Below, one piece after another: positions 1 to 9,029 of a DNA stretch of 64,000 nucleotides. How positions within the stretch are numbered: position 1 is the stretch's first letter; the number at the start of each line of letters is the position of its first letter. Position numbers and translations under genes: made by a program. Source of the DNA: Agroathelia rolfsii (taxonomy: Eukaryota > Basidiomycota > Agaricomycetes > Amylocorticiales > Amylocorticiaceae); the NCBI GenBank assembly GCA_018343915.1, contig JABRWF010000001.1:992001-1056000 (forward strand), given 5' to 3'. The notes under the pieces are model-generated. The model searched no databases, was not told where the DNA came from, and saw only the letters and a list, made by a program, of their open reading frames with translations.

Positions 1-419
1 CTATAAGCAGGGGGTGCTGGCACCCATAGGGACCAGCCCCTAGGCAGTCCAGGCCTGGATACGAGCGGATGCAAGTGCACATTTTTTGGCGCATTTTTTT
101 ATTCTTTCTCATTCCACTTCTAATTCCTTCTACATCATTATAACCTACATCTACCCTACATATATAGATCTCCTTTTCTTTTAGGTGGATTTTCTTAGGG
201 ATACATGCATGGATTGAGGGGGTGTGTTGGTATAGGCAATCCATTGTCTCAAAGGGAGTGATGTAGTCACAGTCACGTGGAGTATGACCATAGACATTAG
301 GTAGCCATGTGTTGCTTTTGTACTACTCATCCGTTTGTCCGCATACTGCGTCCATGTACAACAACAAGCAGAATACTATCTAGCTTTACACCATGCTGGC
401 TGGCTCACTTTTATGAACA
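1..419 (+). mobile_element. MIN-1 element, 3' part (interior end plus LTR)
   Basis: The window opens inside the non-coding interior of a MIN-1 element. A purine-rich tract at about 213-222 precedes a 195-bp LTR at 225-419 that starts TGTTGGTATAGG and ends in GAACA. The same order (GATTGAGGGGGTG, then TGTTAGAATAGG) recurs in other MIN-1 copies. The element sits inside the GYP-1 5' LTR, whose sequence resumes at 420. The 5' end of this copy is outside the window, so its TSD cannot be checked. Confidence 0.7.
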
Positions 420-1159
420 CTAGACTCATCATTCTAATTGGTTGCTCATCAGACTTAGGCACAAAGCACTGCCCCTGCATTTGACATGTTCCTGCTTATG
501 AACCCCAGCTGTGCATAGACCAACAAGGCTATGCATGGGCCCTTTCATTTATATATAAATACAAGCATGTAGCCCTTACCTGAACCTTAGCTTTGACCTT
601 CTTGCCTTTAGGTAAGGGCACCCCCATTTTGTATTCTCTTATATAAGACTAATATATCTTCTCACCTTCAGGCTTGTTTGCCCTAGCCCACATCTATACT
701 CTCTCCTCTCCCCTATTTAGTGTAAGGCCTTAACGGCATCTAAGTAGTGTATACATAAGCCCTAGTACCAGAGGGCTGCCTAAGTCATAAAAGTCCTTAA
801 TACACAGAGGCACTACACGTGATAAGAAAACCCAGTTTATTCTGGTCAAGGCAGTAACAAGTCCTTACAGGGATAATGTAGACCATAGTGGGCTAAGCCG
901 CCTGTCTCCAGTAAGAAACATCGTATAAACTATTTGACGCAAAGCAAGTACCCGGGAAGACGACAAGTCTAGAGTACTGATCACAAGCCTAGCAAAGTAG
1001 TTAATAGGGTGTCCTATTACGAAGAGCAGCAATGGGAGCACGTAGGTCCCTGATAAAATTCTGACCAAGTAATATATGTAAAACCTGGTCTTACGGCCCA
1101 TCTTTGTACCTTACAGAAGGTTGTGTTTGTCAGATAAGTCAAGTGCGCAAGCCTTGATA
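420..1159 (+). repeat. GYP-1 5' LTR (5'-truncated by MIN-1)
   Basis: It matches the last three quarters of the 1,010-bp LTR at 20999-22008, including the TTGATA terminus. It holds a TATA-like box at 552-561 (TATATAAATA) and, about 34 bases further on, the tract CTTAGCTTTGACCT (586-599) that is the exact reverse complement of the primer site just after the LTR. The first part of the LTR lies left of the MIN-1 insertion, outside the window. Confidence 0.75.
552..561 (+). promoter_or_regulatory. TATA-like box of GYP-1 LTR
   Basis: TATATAAATA lies about 34 bases before the self-primer tract at 586-599. Transcription would therefore begin at or near the complementary tract, the geometry expected for Tf1-type self-priming. 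This is inferred from spacing only. Confidence 0.5.
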
Positions 1160-1161
1160 TT

Positions 1162-1175
1162 AGGTCAAAGCTAAG
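1162..1175 (+). promoter_or_regulatory. GYP-1 primer binding site, self-priming type
   Basis: AGGTCAAAGCTAAG begins three bases after the LTR end and is perfectly complementary over 14 bases to 586-599 in the R region of the LTR. There is no TGG-type tRNA primer site here. Tf1/sushi-group elements are known to prime reverse transcription from the 5' end of their own RNA, and GYP-1 fits that arrangement. Confidence 0.6.
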
Positions 1176-1576
1176 CCTAAACCACCTGTTGAGCCTTTGC
1201 TCCAGGTGTACAGTTCCAGATATCTGCAAATTAGCATAAGCCAAAGAACCAGTTTTATATTTCTTATTTGTAAGCATACAAAAACCCCAAACTATTTGTG
1301 GAAGCAATTGGTAGAGATTAAAACCCTCTATTCAACCTATTTAGATTTAGGCTTGTTAGTACCTGTACTTCCAGGGAACACTTGTGTTGTTACCCAAAGG
1401 TGCTAGTGTGGAGTTAGTCCACTACTTTTAGGGACACCTTACCAAAGGTGCAAAACTGCTTAGTTTTCGTGTGCATTTTACTATACACTTTTATTACATT
1501 ACTAGAAGGTGGTTGGCTTACCGCCTTAAAGTTTGAAGAAGAAAAATCTGTATATTGAGCCTTTGCTCCACTATTT

Positions 1577-2722
1577 ATGAGCCAATCCAGAAAGGGAAAG
1601 GCACCCACACAACCCGCTGTCAAAACCTCTACTTGTCCTTCCATATCCATGCCTATACCCCAACCCACCTTCTCCCAACCACCTAAGGTTCCTACGCCTT
1701 CAAAAGCCCCCTCCCCACCTAAACCCGTAATACCCAAAGAATCCGAAGAAGAAGACAATGAGGAAGAGGAACCTGAGGAAGAAACCTATCCCTTCCCTTC
1801 CGAATACTAAGAACCCGAACCTGTTCCTAAACTGATTGCTTCCTGTACCCACTCACGTGTACCTACACCTGTTGTAACTCCAAGAATCCGTACTCCTATT
1901 CCTACCCCACAAACCCACACACCCGCTGTAACCCGCCCTTCTTCACCCACTATGTCAGGATTTGAGTAATTCATGAGGCAGATGCTTGAAATGCAACATC
2001 AAACAACAGAGATGATGTATCACATGATGGAGACACAAAGGAAGCTGGTGGAGATAGTAGACTGACTGGCACCTGCCTCCACACCAACACCTGCACTATA
2101 AGTTGTCACAGTGGCCTCAACAAAAGAAAGAGGTAAGGAACCTTCCAAGTTCATAGGTGACCATGAAAAATATAAGGATTTTATTCTGGGATTCAAGAAC
2201 TATCTAAGCCTGAACCCCACCTTGTATAGTACGGATCGTGACAAGGGCAGGCTATTGATTTCATTGTTGGAAGGGGGTCCAAGAAGATGGTCGGAGAAGT
2301 AGTCTGACATAATCAAAGCAGAAGAAGAAGGAGAAGTTAAGGGAGAGTCTCCTTTTATCTTTAACGACTTCTATAAGGCCTTCCGAGGGCTTTATGGTTC
2401 ATGGGATTATAAAAGGTTAGCCCTAGATAAGCTGAAGAACCTGAAGCAGGGGTTGCGCAGTTCCCAGGAATATATCATGGACTTCTGGTTAATGGTGCAG
2501 CAAACCGACCTATCTGAGGAAGATTGGCGTGTACAATTCTTGGACAGGTTAAATCCCAAAATCTGGAATGTACTTGGTGGGTGGGACCAGACTAACTTGG
2601 AAATAGTCCAGAAAGCTATGGATGCTGCATTACATGCAGAACAAGGATTGAGGTTGGCAGGCCTCTAGCAAGACACATGGTGTCCTTGGGTCCCTGTTGC
2701 TGGTTCTGCAACAAACCCTATC
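1577..2722 (+). pseudogene. GYP-1 gag, N-terminal and capsid part
   Basis: The ATG at 1577 follows a leader of about 400 bases. The first 77 codons are a proline-rich then acidic leader (EEEDNEEEEPEEE), as in the GYP-2 gag. The capsid-like part follows from about 2111 (KFIGDHEKYKDFILGFKNYL) and resembles GYP-2 gag (KWSGDWSKYQSFVFGFENHI). The frame has stops near 1808, 1967, 2061, 2097 and 2300. Several fit Gln or Arg codons changed by C to T. It is split by the GYP-1 solo LTR at 2723-3727 and continues at 3733. It would form the particle shell. Confidence 0.7.
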
Positions 2723-3727
2723 TGTTATGAGTTAGACATTTTTCACCGTTTCTTTACAAACATGTATATATTTTTATTGTATTTTTACGATTTTTATTCA
2801 TTGAGATATGAACGAAATACCTTGCAGGTGACATCTTGACGTGCATGTAACTGGCTGTGTTAGCCCCACGTGACAGGAGTGCTTGTGACAAGAGTATATT
2901 AGGAAGGCGGAGTCTAGATCATTCCTTTTCATCAAAAGGTCTAGACTCAGGAACCAGGGTCGTTCCGATCACTGTGCAATTACTAAGGAGTACTAGACTC
3001 ATCACTCCGATCAGTTGCTCATTGGACTTAGTCACAAAGCACTGCCCCTGCATTATTACATGTTCCTGCTTACGAACCCCAGCTGCGCACAGACCAACAA
3101 GGCTGCGCATGGGCCCTTTCATTTATATATAAATACAAGCATGTAACCCTTACCTGAACCTTAGCTTCGACCTTCTCGCCTTCAGGTAAGGGCACCCCCC
3201 CTTGTACTTACTACATATTACTAATATATTGTCTCGCCTTCAGGCTTACATAAGTCCTAGCCCACCTCTCTCTCTCTCATACCCTTCCCTGCTAAGTATA
3301 AGGCCTCAAGGGCGTCTTAGTAGTAGTTCACATAGGCCTTGTTATAAGAAGGCAAATAAGTCATAAGTCCTCAATACATAGAGGCAAGTGCGTGTGATAA
3401 AATCCTGTTCATTCAGGTAGAGGCAGAAACAAGTCCTCTTAGGCGTTTGTTGTAGTACAGAGGGCTAAGCCGCCTACTCCGAGTAAGAAAACCTTTTAAA
3501 GGCTATTTGACGCGAAGAGAGCACACGAGAAGCCTCAGGCTAGAGTACCAAAAGCAATCCTAGCAAAGTAGCGTTTTGAGGTTACTATTACAAAGGATAG
3601 CAACGGGAGCACGTACGCGCCTACAAAAGACCAGACATAGATACGTGTAAAAGGGACCTTACAGTCCACCCTCGTACCTTCAAGAGGGTTACATTGTTTG
3701 GTTAAGTCAAGAGCGTAAGCCTTGACA
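2723..3727 (+). repeat. GYP-1 solo LTR, TSD CTATC
   Basis: It is 1,005 bp, starts TGTTATGAGTTAG and ends CCTTGACA. It is flanked by CTATC at 2718-2722 and 3728-3732. It splits gag of the older GYP-1 copy, so the family inserted into itself. Confidence 0.9.
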
Positions 3728-3732
3728 CTATC

Positions 3733-3999
3733 TTGATAAATGCGGCCAAAGTTGCTGCACCTCCAACTAGTCAACCCTCTTTTTAGGGAAGACCATCGTT
3801 CCCACCTAGGGATTGGTCAAAGGTGCAATGCTTCTATTGTGGACAATTGGGCCATCCAAAACGCTGCTGTCCCCTCCTTGGGTATAAGCCAAGACTATAC
3901 GCACCACCTGGACAAGCTTTGGTCTCAGCCTTGGTTTAGCCTATCCCAGCACCAACAGCTGTTGCTACAGCCCTGCCCCCATCTTCTATAAGCCCTCCA
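3733..3999 (+). pseudogene. GYP-1 gag, nucleocapsid part
   Basis: After the solo LTR the gag frame resumes with a CCHC zinc knuckle at 3829-3870 (CFYCGQLGHPKRCC, C-x2-C-x4-H-x4-C). A proline-rich tail follows, with one in-frame TAG. It is cut by the LTR-4 insertion at 4000 and continues in short pieces at 4627-4640 and 5522-5601. The knuckle would bind RNA during packaging. Confidence 0.7.
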
Positions 4000-4621
4000 T
4001 GTCACACACCGCTTCCAGAACACCAATTCCGAAACCAACCTCCGCACCAGGCTAGCCCCATGCCCCACTTCCCATACCAGCTTAGGTGGAACTCTAGAGT
4101 CTAGTGCTCCGTCCTCTCCTGTGCGAATCTCCGCCAGACCTTTCTACTGTTCTGATCACTCCATTCTGCATTTCGCCTTCCATTTCATTGTTCCTTTCCC
4201 ATATGGCCTTTTGCCCCTTGTCCCTTGTTTCCACATGTATCCTTTTGTCTTTCAGTTTCTTTTTGTATAACTCACTCCATTCTATACCTTTCGGCTGATT
4301 GGCCTTACCCTTTCCTCTGAGTATGCTCCTAGAACAATTTAGTATAAATATAATGCCTTGCATGTACTTAGTTACTCAGTTTGGAAATTGACTAAACTTC
4401 TCAATCTCCTCTCTGTGCGATTCTCCCTCTCTACTGGACCGTGACTAGTCAAGGGCCTGATACATAAGTCTTGGCCAAGTCCAGTGCTCTCTGCAATAAT
4501 CTGCTCACCTATTCCTTCCATTTCATTACACATACCCCTGTGCTCCTCCAGACCTCCACCCTCCACCATCCGACACCTCCGCACTGTTTCTCCAGAGCTC
4601 CGCCTCTATACATATTTGACA
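4000..4621 (+). repeat. LTR-4 solo LTR, TSD CTCCA
   Basis: It is 622 bp, starts TGTCACACACC and ends TTTGACA. It is flanked by CTCCA at 3995-3999 and 4622-4626. A TATAAATA box lies near 4342. A decayed, oppositely oriented relative at 26371-26669 adjoins a gypsy-type tract GGGGGGGATAC, so this is probably a Ty3/gypsy LTR family. Confidence 0.88.
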
Positions 4622-4640
4622 CTCCAGCTTATACGGTTCC

Positions 4641-5516
4641 TGTCAAGAGCTGCCTTCACAGCTAGCTCGGGCAGTGCGGCAATGCCCCTGGAGCACTAAC
4701 TGCTATAGCTGCTCACTGCCAGATGGCAGCCCTGTAGGTTTGTGGAGTCGCCTCTTCGATATCTCGGAGCCTGCGGCGATACGGGTGTCACGGCAAATAG
4801 ACAAGCGTATGGCAGGTTAGTGCGGGTGTTCCGGCAAGATCAAGCGTAGAGCAGAGAGATCAAGCAAGAAAGAAGTAACTAGACAAGACACTCGAGGATG
4901 CTCGAGTCCACAGGTTGACCGCTGACGATGCAGCGAGTGTAGAGCTTGTTTAGGGCTAAACACACTTAATTTTCCGACTACTATAACTACTACATCAGGT
5001 ACAGTGCATATATACAAAGTATAGTAGTTGAGAAAATGATAAATAAAGAAATGAGTAAAGAACAATAAGAACAATAGGATCTAGCGCACACCACGCGCTC
5101 TGGTAGTCATGCCACGCTGTGCACGAAGGCGGGGATGTATTCCTTCGGAACCATTGGCGGTCTGATTGTTGATCAAAGCGTGATCATAGGAAAGTCCAAG
5201 CACAATCTTCCCAGATAGGAAGGATCTGCTGGTGCGGGCACATGGCAACTCAGGGATTAACATCGAGAAGTCCAGTTGGCATGTGGAACGCTCTGATGGA
5301 CAGAAGCGCATTGACAATGGGAAGGAAGCGCGAAGGGCGGCCTTGCACATGGCTCCAGAGAAACGTCGGTGGACACATCGGAAACACGTCCAATGCACGG
5401 GGTATGTGGCAACTCAGAAGGGAGGACATGGCCGGTGATTCTGTCGTAGGTGTTTGCATGTGTCGATGTGTGCAATCGGGATGTTTGGCGGCCAGGTGTG
5501 TTGGCGAGTCATGACA
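4641..5516 (-). repeat. LTR-3 solo LTR, TSD GTTCC
   Basis: It is 876 bp, reads TGTCAAGAGC...GTCATGACA on the plus strand, and is flanked by GTTCC at 4636-4640 and 5517-5521. The short ORFs here (up to 105 codons) overlap one another in several frames and are not conserved as proteins between copies. Confidence 0.9.
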
Positions 5517-5521
5517 GTTCC

Positions 5522-5601
5522 CAACTATATGATGCAAATCATGGAGGAACAAGCAGCTGCTATTGCGGCTCTTAAAGACCAGATGGGTTTTTCTTGAGGT
5601 C
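5522..5601 (+). pseudogene. GYP-1 gag C-terminus
   Basis: The last gag codons (MMQIMEEQAAAIAALKDQM) match the end of GYP-2 gag (MADLQALVEQQAMALAAFK). The gag frame stops at a TGA (5596-5598) five bases after the slippery heptamer. Pol lies in the -1 frame. Confidence 0.65.
5585..5591 (+). promoter_or_regulatory. Candidate -1 frameshift heptamer, GYP-1
   Basis: GGGTTTT reads G GGT TTT in the gag frame and fits X-XXY-YYZ. Translating the -1 frame downstream gives a product aligning with GYP-2 pol (AERAI...NHFSS). The same heptamer is at the same place in GYP-2. Confidence 0.6.
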
Positions 5602-6039
5602 AGCTGAAAGGGCTATTTAGTCTGACCAATATGTTCAGAATCATTTCTCTTCTCTTTCTTCTTGTAACAATATTTCTATTTCTTCATCTTCTTATTTTTC
5701 CCTTGCAGGTGTAAATGGACAGCACCTCAAGGTTTCTATCATGTTCCATAGACCTTTTAGAAATTTCTCTACTTCTGCTATGATTGATTCTAGTGCCTTA
5801 TCTTCTTTTGTAAATTACCAATACATAGAAAAACACAAAATTCCTACAAAAAAATTACCTTGTCCTATTCCCTTGTATAACATAGACAACTCTGCAAATC
5901 AGATTGGAAAAATAGAATCCATTGCCATACTTAATACCATAATTGGTTTGGAAAGGAAATATTTGCCACTCTGTGTGGTAGATATTGGTCAAGAAGATGT
6001 CATCCTTGGAATTGACTGGTTGCAACTTGAGAATCCTAT
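5592..6039 (+). pseudogene. GYP-1 pol, aspartic protease part
   Basis: The readable part starts near 5709 and aligns with the GYP-2 protease. The active-site motif expected as DSGA reads DSSA here (in MIDSSALSSF), a glycine to serine change that should abolish activity. The conserved EDVILGIDWLQLENP follows. It is split at 6040 by a GYP-2 solo LTR. A frame slip lies just before the protease. Confidence 0.7.
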
Positions 6040-6898
6040 TGTCATGAGAAGGGAAATTTTGCGGATTTTTCGAGTATCTTCTTGTAATATTTGGACTAGT
6101 AATTACGGAGTTATGATATTTTCTCTACCTTTTCATTTTTATTTTTCTATTTTTCTTATAAAAATTACCCTTTAGGGCGTGGACTGTGGGCAGTGCAGTG
6201 GTCATGTGATTGGCCCTCACGTGTTCCAAGCCGCACGTCACAGGAGTAATCTCGGGGCTGTGCAAACTTCTATTTCACCATCACGCGCAGCCTAGGAACA
6301 CAGCCTTCCTTCCCTGAGCAATTCCTAACGATTACCGGTATCGATCTAGAAACGGATCTCCACACGGATGCCCGGTGGAGTTAGGACAAAAGCTCTTTCC
6401 CTGCATTGCCACATTTACGCTTCTATTTCCCTCTGTGCACAGACCTTCAAGGCTGCGCATGGACCCTTCAATAGTAGTATAAATAACGCATGTAACTTGT
6501 CCTGAAGAGCTTAGCTTCGACCTCTTCGCCTTCAGGCAAGTAATTCAAGGTTTGTATTCATAAAGTAGATTGCTAATAAACTTCGCCTTCAGGGTACACT
6601 CTCTAGGCCTAGGCCATACGTCCTAGCCCCTCCTCTCTCTCTCTATCCCTCTCTCTCTACTTGAAGGTGGTGCAAATCCCCTTGCGTGTGAATTAAGACA
6701 TAAAGAGCATCGAGTACGCGTAAGCTAATAAAGTACCCGGGCACGCCTTCAATAGAATTAAGGCCGTGCTATCTGTGGGAAAACTTACGTGTAAGGTACT
6801 TCGTAAGATTTGGTGTTAAGAAGGGCTTTCTTTCGATTTGAAGATATTTGTGGGTGTTGACCCGTAATCTCGTCAAGTCAAGAAGTGCACCCTTGACA
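6040..6898 (+). repeat. GYP-2 solo LTR, TSD CCTAT
   Basis: It is 859 bp, starts TGTCATGAGAAGGG and ends CCTTGACA. It is flanked by CCTAT at 6035-6039 and 6899-6903. It carries the family TATA region and the tract AGCTTCGACCTC near 6512. Confidence 0.9.
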
Positions 6899-6903
6899 CC
6901 TAT

Positions 6904-7024
6904 AATTGACTGGAAATCTGCAGAAGTAACCTTCCTACCCAAAAAGGAAATTGTGCAAGCCACTACAACTATGCCTCCCGGATACAAGGACTTTGCCAAT
7001 GTATTCTCCAAAGAAGAAGCGAGT
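6904..7024 (+). pseudogene. GYP-1 pol, protease to RT linker
   Basis: The frame resumes with IDWKSAEVTFLP and runs to YKDFANVFSKEEA, matching the GYP-2 linker (EYAPVFSKEASQ). It ends at the LTR-3 insertion at 7025. Confidence 0.65.
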
Positions 7025-7899
7025 TGTCACAACCCGCCAATGCACCCAACCACCAAACGTCCCGATCGTGCATATCAATACATGCAAACACCTATAACAG
7101 AATCACCGGCGACATTCTCCCTTCTGAGTTGCTACATACCCCATGCATCAGACGCGTTTCCAATGTGTCTGCCGATGTTTCCCCAGAGCTATGTGCAAGG
7201 CTGCCCCTTGCACTTCCTTCCCATCATTGATGCGCTTCTGTCCATCAGAGCATTCCACATGCTGACTAGACTTCTCGAAGACATTTCCCAAGTCGCCATG
7301 TGTCCCCACCAGCAGATCCTTCCTATCTGGGAAGATCGCGCTTGGTTCTCCCTTATGATTGCACTCTGATCAACGATCAGACCACTGATGTCTCCAAAGG
7401 AATGCATCCCTGCCTTTGTGCATAGCATGGCATAACTACCAGAGCACACAGTGCATGCTATTCTTTATTGTTTCTATTGTTCTTTACTCATTTCTTTATT
7501 TATCTTTCTGCAACTACTGTATTCTAGTATATAGTACTGTACTTGGTGTAGTAGATACAGTAGTTGGAAAATTAAGTGTGTTTATCCCTAAACAAGCTCT
7601 ACACCTGCTGCATCGTCAGCGGTCAACCTGTGGACTTGAGCGTCCTCGAGCATCTCGTCTAGTATCTTGTCTCCGCTTGATCTCTCCGCTCTATGCCTGA
7701 TCTTGCCGGACCTTCCGCACCAACCTGCCGTGCGCTTGTCTGCTTGCCGCAACACCTGTATTGCCGCAGGCTCTGAGATATTAAAGAGGTGACTCCATGA
7801 ACCCACAGGGCTGCCATTCGGCAGTGAGCAGCTTTAGCAGTTAGTGCTCTAGGGGCATTGCCGCGCTGCCCAAGCTAGCTATAAAGGTAGCTCTTGATA
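7025..7899 (+). repeat. LTR-3 solo LTR, TSD CGAGT/CAAGT
   Basis: It is 875 bp, starts TGTCACAACCCGCC and ends in CTTGATA, so the terminal CA has become TA. The flanks CGAGT (7020-7024) and CAAGT (7900-7904) differ by one transition. It interrupts pol just before the RT domain. Confidence 0.85.
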
Positions 7900-7904
7900 C
7901 AAGT

Positions 7905-8545
7905 AGACTACCTAGCCACAAGTCATCTGATCACAAAATTGAGTTGCTTGATGAAACCAAGCTCAGACAAGGGTGTGTATACCCCCTCAGTAGTAACGAA
8001 ACTGATGCACTCAATGAATGGATAGATGACAACCTAGCTAAGGGGTATATTCATAAATCCAAAAGTGAATTCACTACCTCAATGTTCTTTGTCCCTAAGA
8101 AAAATGGGAAGCTTTGTCCAGCTTAGGATTACCAAGCCCTCAATAAGCAGACTATCAAAAATGCATATCCCCTCCCTCTGATTTCCAAAATCGTTGAATA
8201 CATAACCAAGTTCTGCTGGTTTACAAAAATCAACCTACGAGCTGGATTCAACAATATCCAAATTAGGGAAGGGGACAAGCACAAGGCTGCCTTTATTACA
8301 TCACAAGGGCTTTTTGAACCCTTGGTTATACCTTTCGGCCTCTGTAATGCTCCCTCCTCTATGCAGGCTTTAATGGACAACATTCTCCTCCACCTGGTTC
8401 AATTAGGATTTGTCTGGGTTTACATTGATGATGTCATTATTGGAGCTGAAACTAAGGAAAAACTATACAAAGTTACACGGGAAGTTCTTTCCATCCTGAG
8501 AAAACACAACCTCTATAGCAACCTAGACAAATTCAAAGTAGAGAA
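7905..8545 (+). pseudogene. GYP-1 pol, reverse transcriptase
   Basis: RT landmarks in order: YPLSSNETDALNEWIDDNL, SMFFVPKKNGK, INLRAGFNNIQIREGDKHKAAF, FGLCNAPSSMQALMD and the catalytic YIDD in WVYIDDVIIGA. An in-frame TAG follows KNGKLCPA. The family order protease, RT, RNase H, integrase places it in Ty3/gypsy. The frame breaks at 8546 at the tandem tTRIM insertion and resumes at 17395. Confidence 0.8.
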
Positions 8546-8668
8546 TGTTATAGTCAGAAGAATTCACACTCTAGTAATGGCAAGATAGCTCAGTTGGTAG
8601 AGCACCTGTATATATAATGGGAGGCCCTGGGTTCAATTCCTAGTCTAGCCAATTTTCTAGTTTTATCA
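8546..8668 (+). repeat. tTRIM LTR 1
   Basis: It is 123 bp, starts TGTTATAGTCAG and ends TTTTATCA. It consists of 33 bases, a 73-base tRNA-like sequence, then 17 bases that include TTTT runs resembling Pol III terminators. Confidence 0.9.
8579..8651 (+). tRNA. tRNA-like sequence inside tTRIM LTR
   Basis: The 73 bases fold as a cloverleaf without an intron: acceptor GGCAAGA/TCTAGCC (6 of 7 pairs), D arm GCTCAGTTGGTAGAGC, anticodon arm CCTGT/ATGGG with two G-T pairs, T arm CTGGG/CCTAG. The A box region (TAGCTCAGTTGG) and B box (GGTTCAATTCC) match Pol III consensus. The anticodon loop is ATATATA, formally anticodon ATA, with T at position 37, so a working translational tRNA is unlikely. It is better read as a promoter module of the element. 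Confidence 0.7.
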
Positions 8669-8682
8669 GGTTATGAGCCCTG
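8669..8682 (+). promoter_or_regulatory. tTRIM primer binding site, initiator tRNA-Met half
   Basis: GGTTATGAGCCCTG directly follows the LTR. It is complementary to the anticodon stem-loop of eukaryotic initiator tRNA-Met (CAGGGCTCATAACC in yeast). Drosophila copia is known to prime from such an internal tRNA-Met fragment. The COP elements here share GGTTATGAG. Confidence 0.7.
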
Positions 8683-8807
8683 AACATGCTAGCCCAATGA
8701 GAACAATGCTTATATAAGCAGGCACCTATAAGGAGCATCCATTTGGAGCAGAAATACTAAGAAAATTGGTTTCCAAGTGAAGACACAGAGTGTGACTTCA
8801 GGGGGAG

Positions 8808-8930
8808 TGTTATAATCAGAAGAATTCACACTCTAGTAATGGCAAGATAGCTCAGTTGGTAGAGCACCTGTATATATAACGGGAGGCCCTGGGTTCAATT
8901 CCTAGTCTAGCCAATTTTCTAGTTTTATCA
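8808..8930 (+). repeat. tTRIM LTR 2 (middle, shared)
   Basis: It is 123 bp with a tRNA-like sequence at 8841-8913. A polypurine tract, CAGGGGGAG, lies directly before it. It differs from LTR 1 at a few transition sites. Confidence 0.9.
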
Positions 8931-9029
8931 GGTTATGAGCCCTGAACATGCTAGCCCAATGAGAACAATGCTTATGTAAGCAGGCACCTATAAGGAGCAT
9001 CCATTTGGAGCAGAAATACTAAGAAAATT

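Noticed and set aside
5081..5552. Cluster of ORFs of 68-105 codons on both strands
   Set aside because: They lie in the LTR-3 solo LTR, overlap in several frames and are not kept open in other LTR-3 copies.
8579..8651. Ordinary nuclear tRNA gene
   Set aside because: All copies lie inside a 123-bp LTR with TSDs, and the anticodon loop is an AT run with a non-standard base at 37. I annotate it as tRNA-like only.
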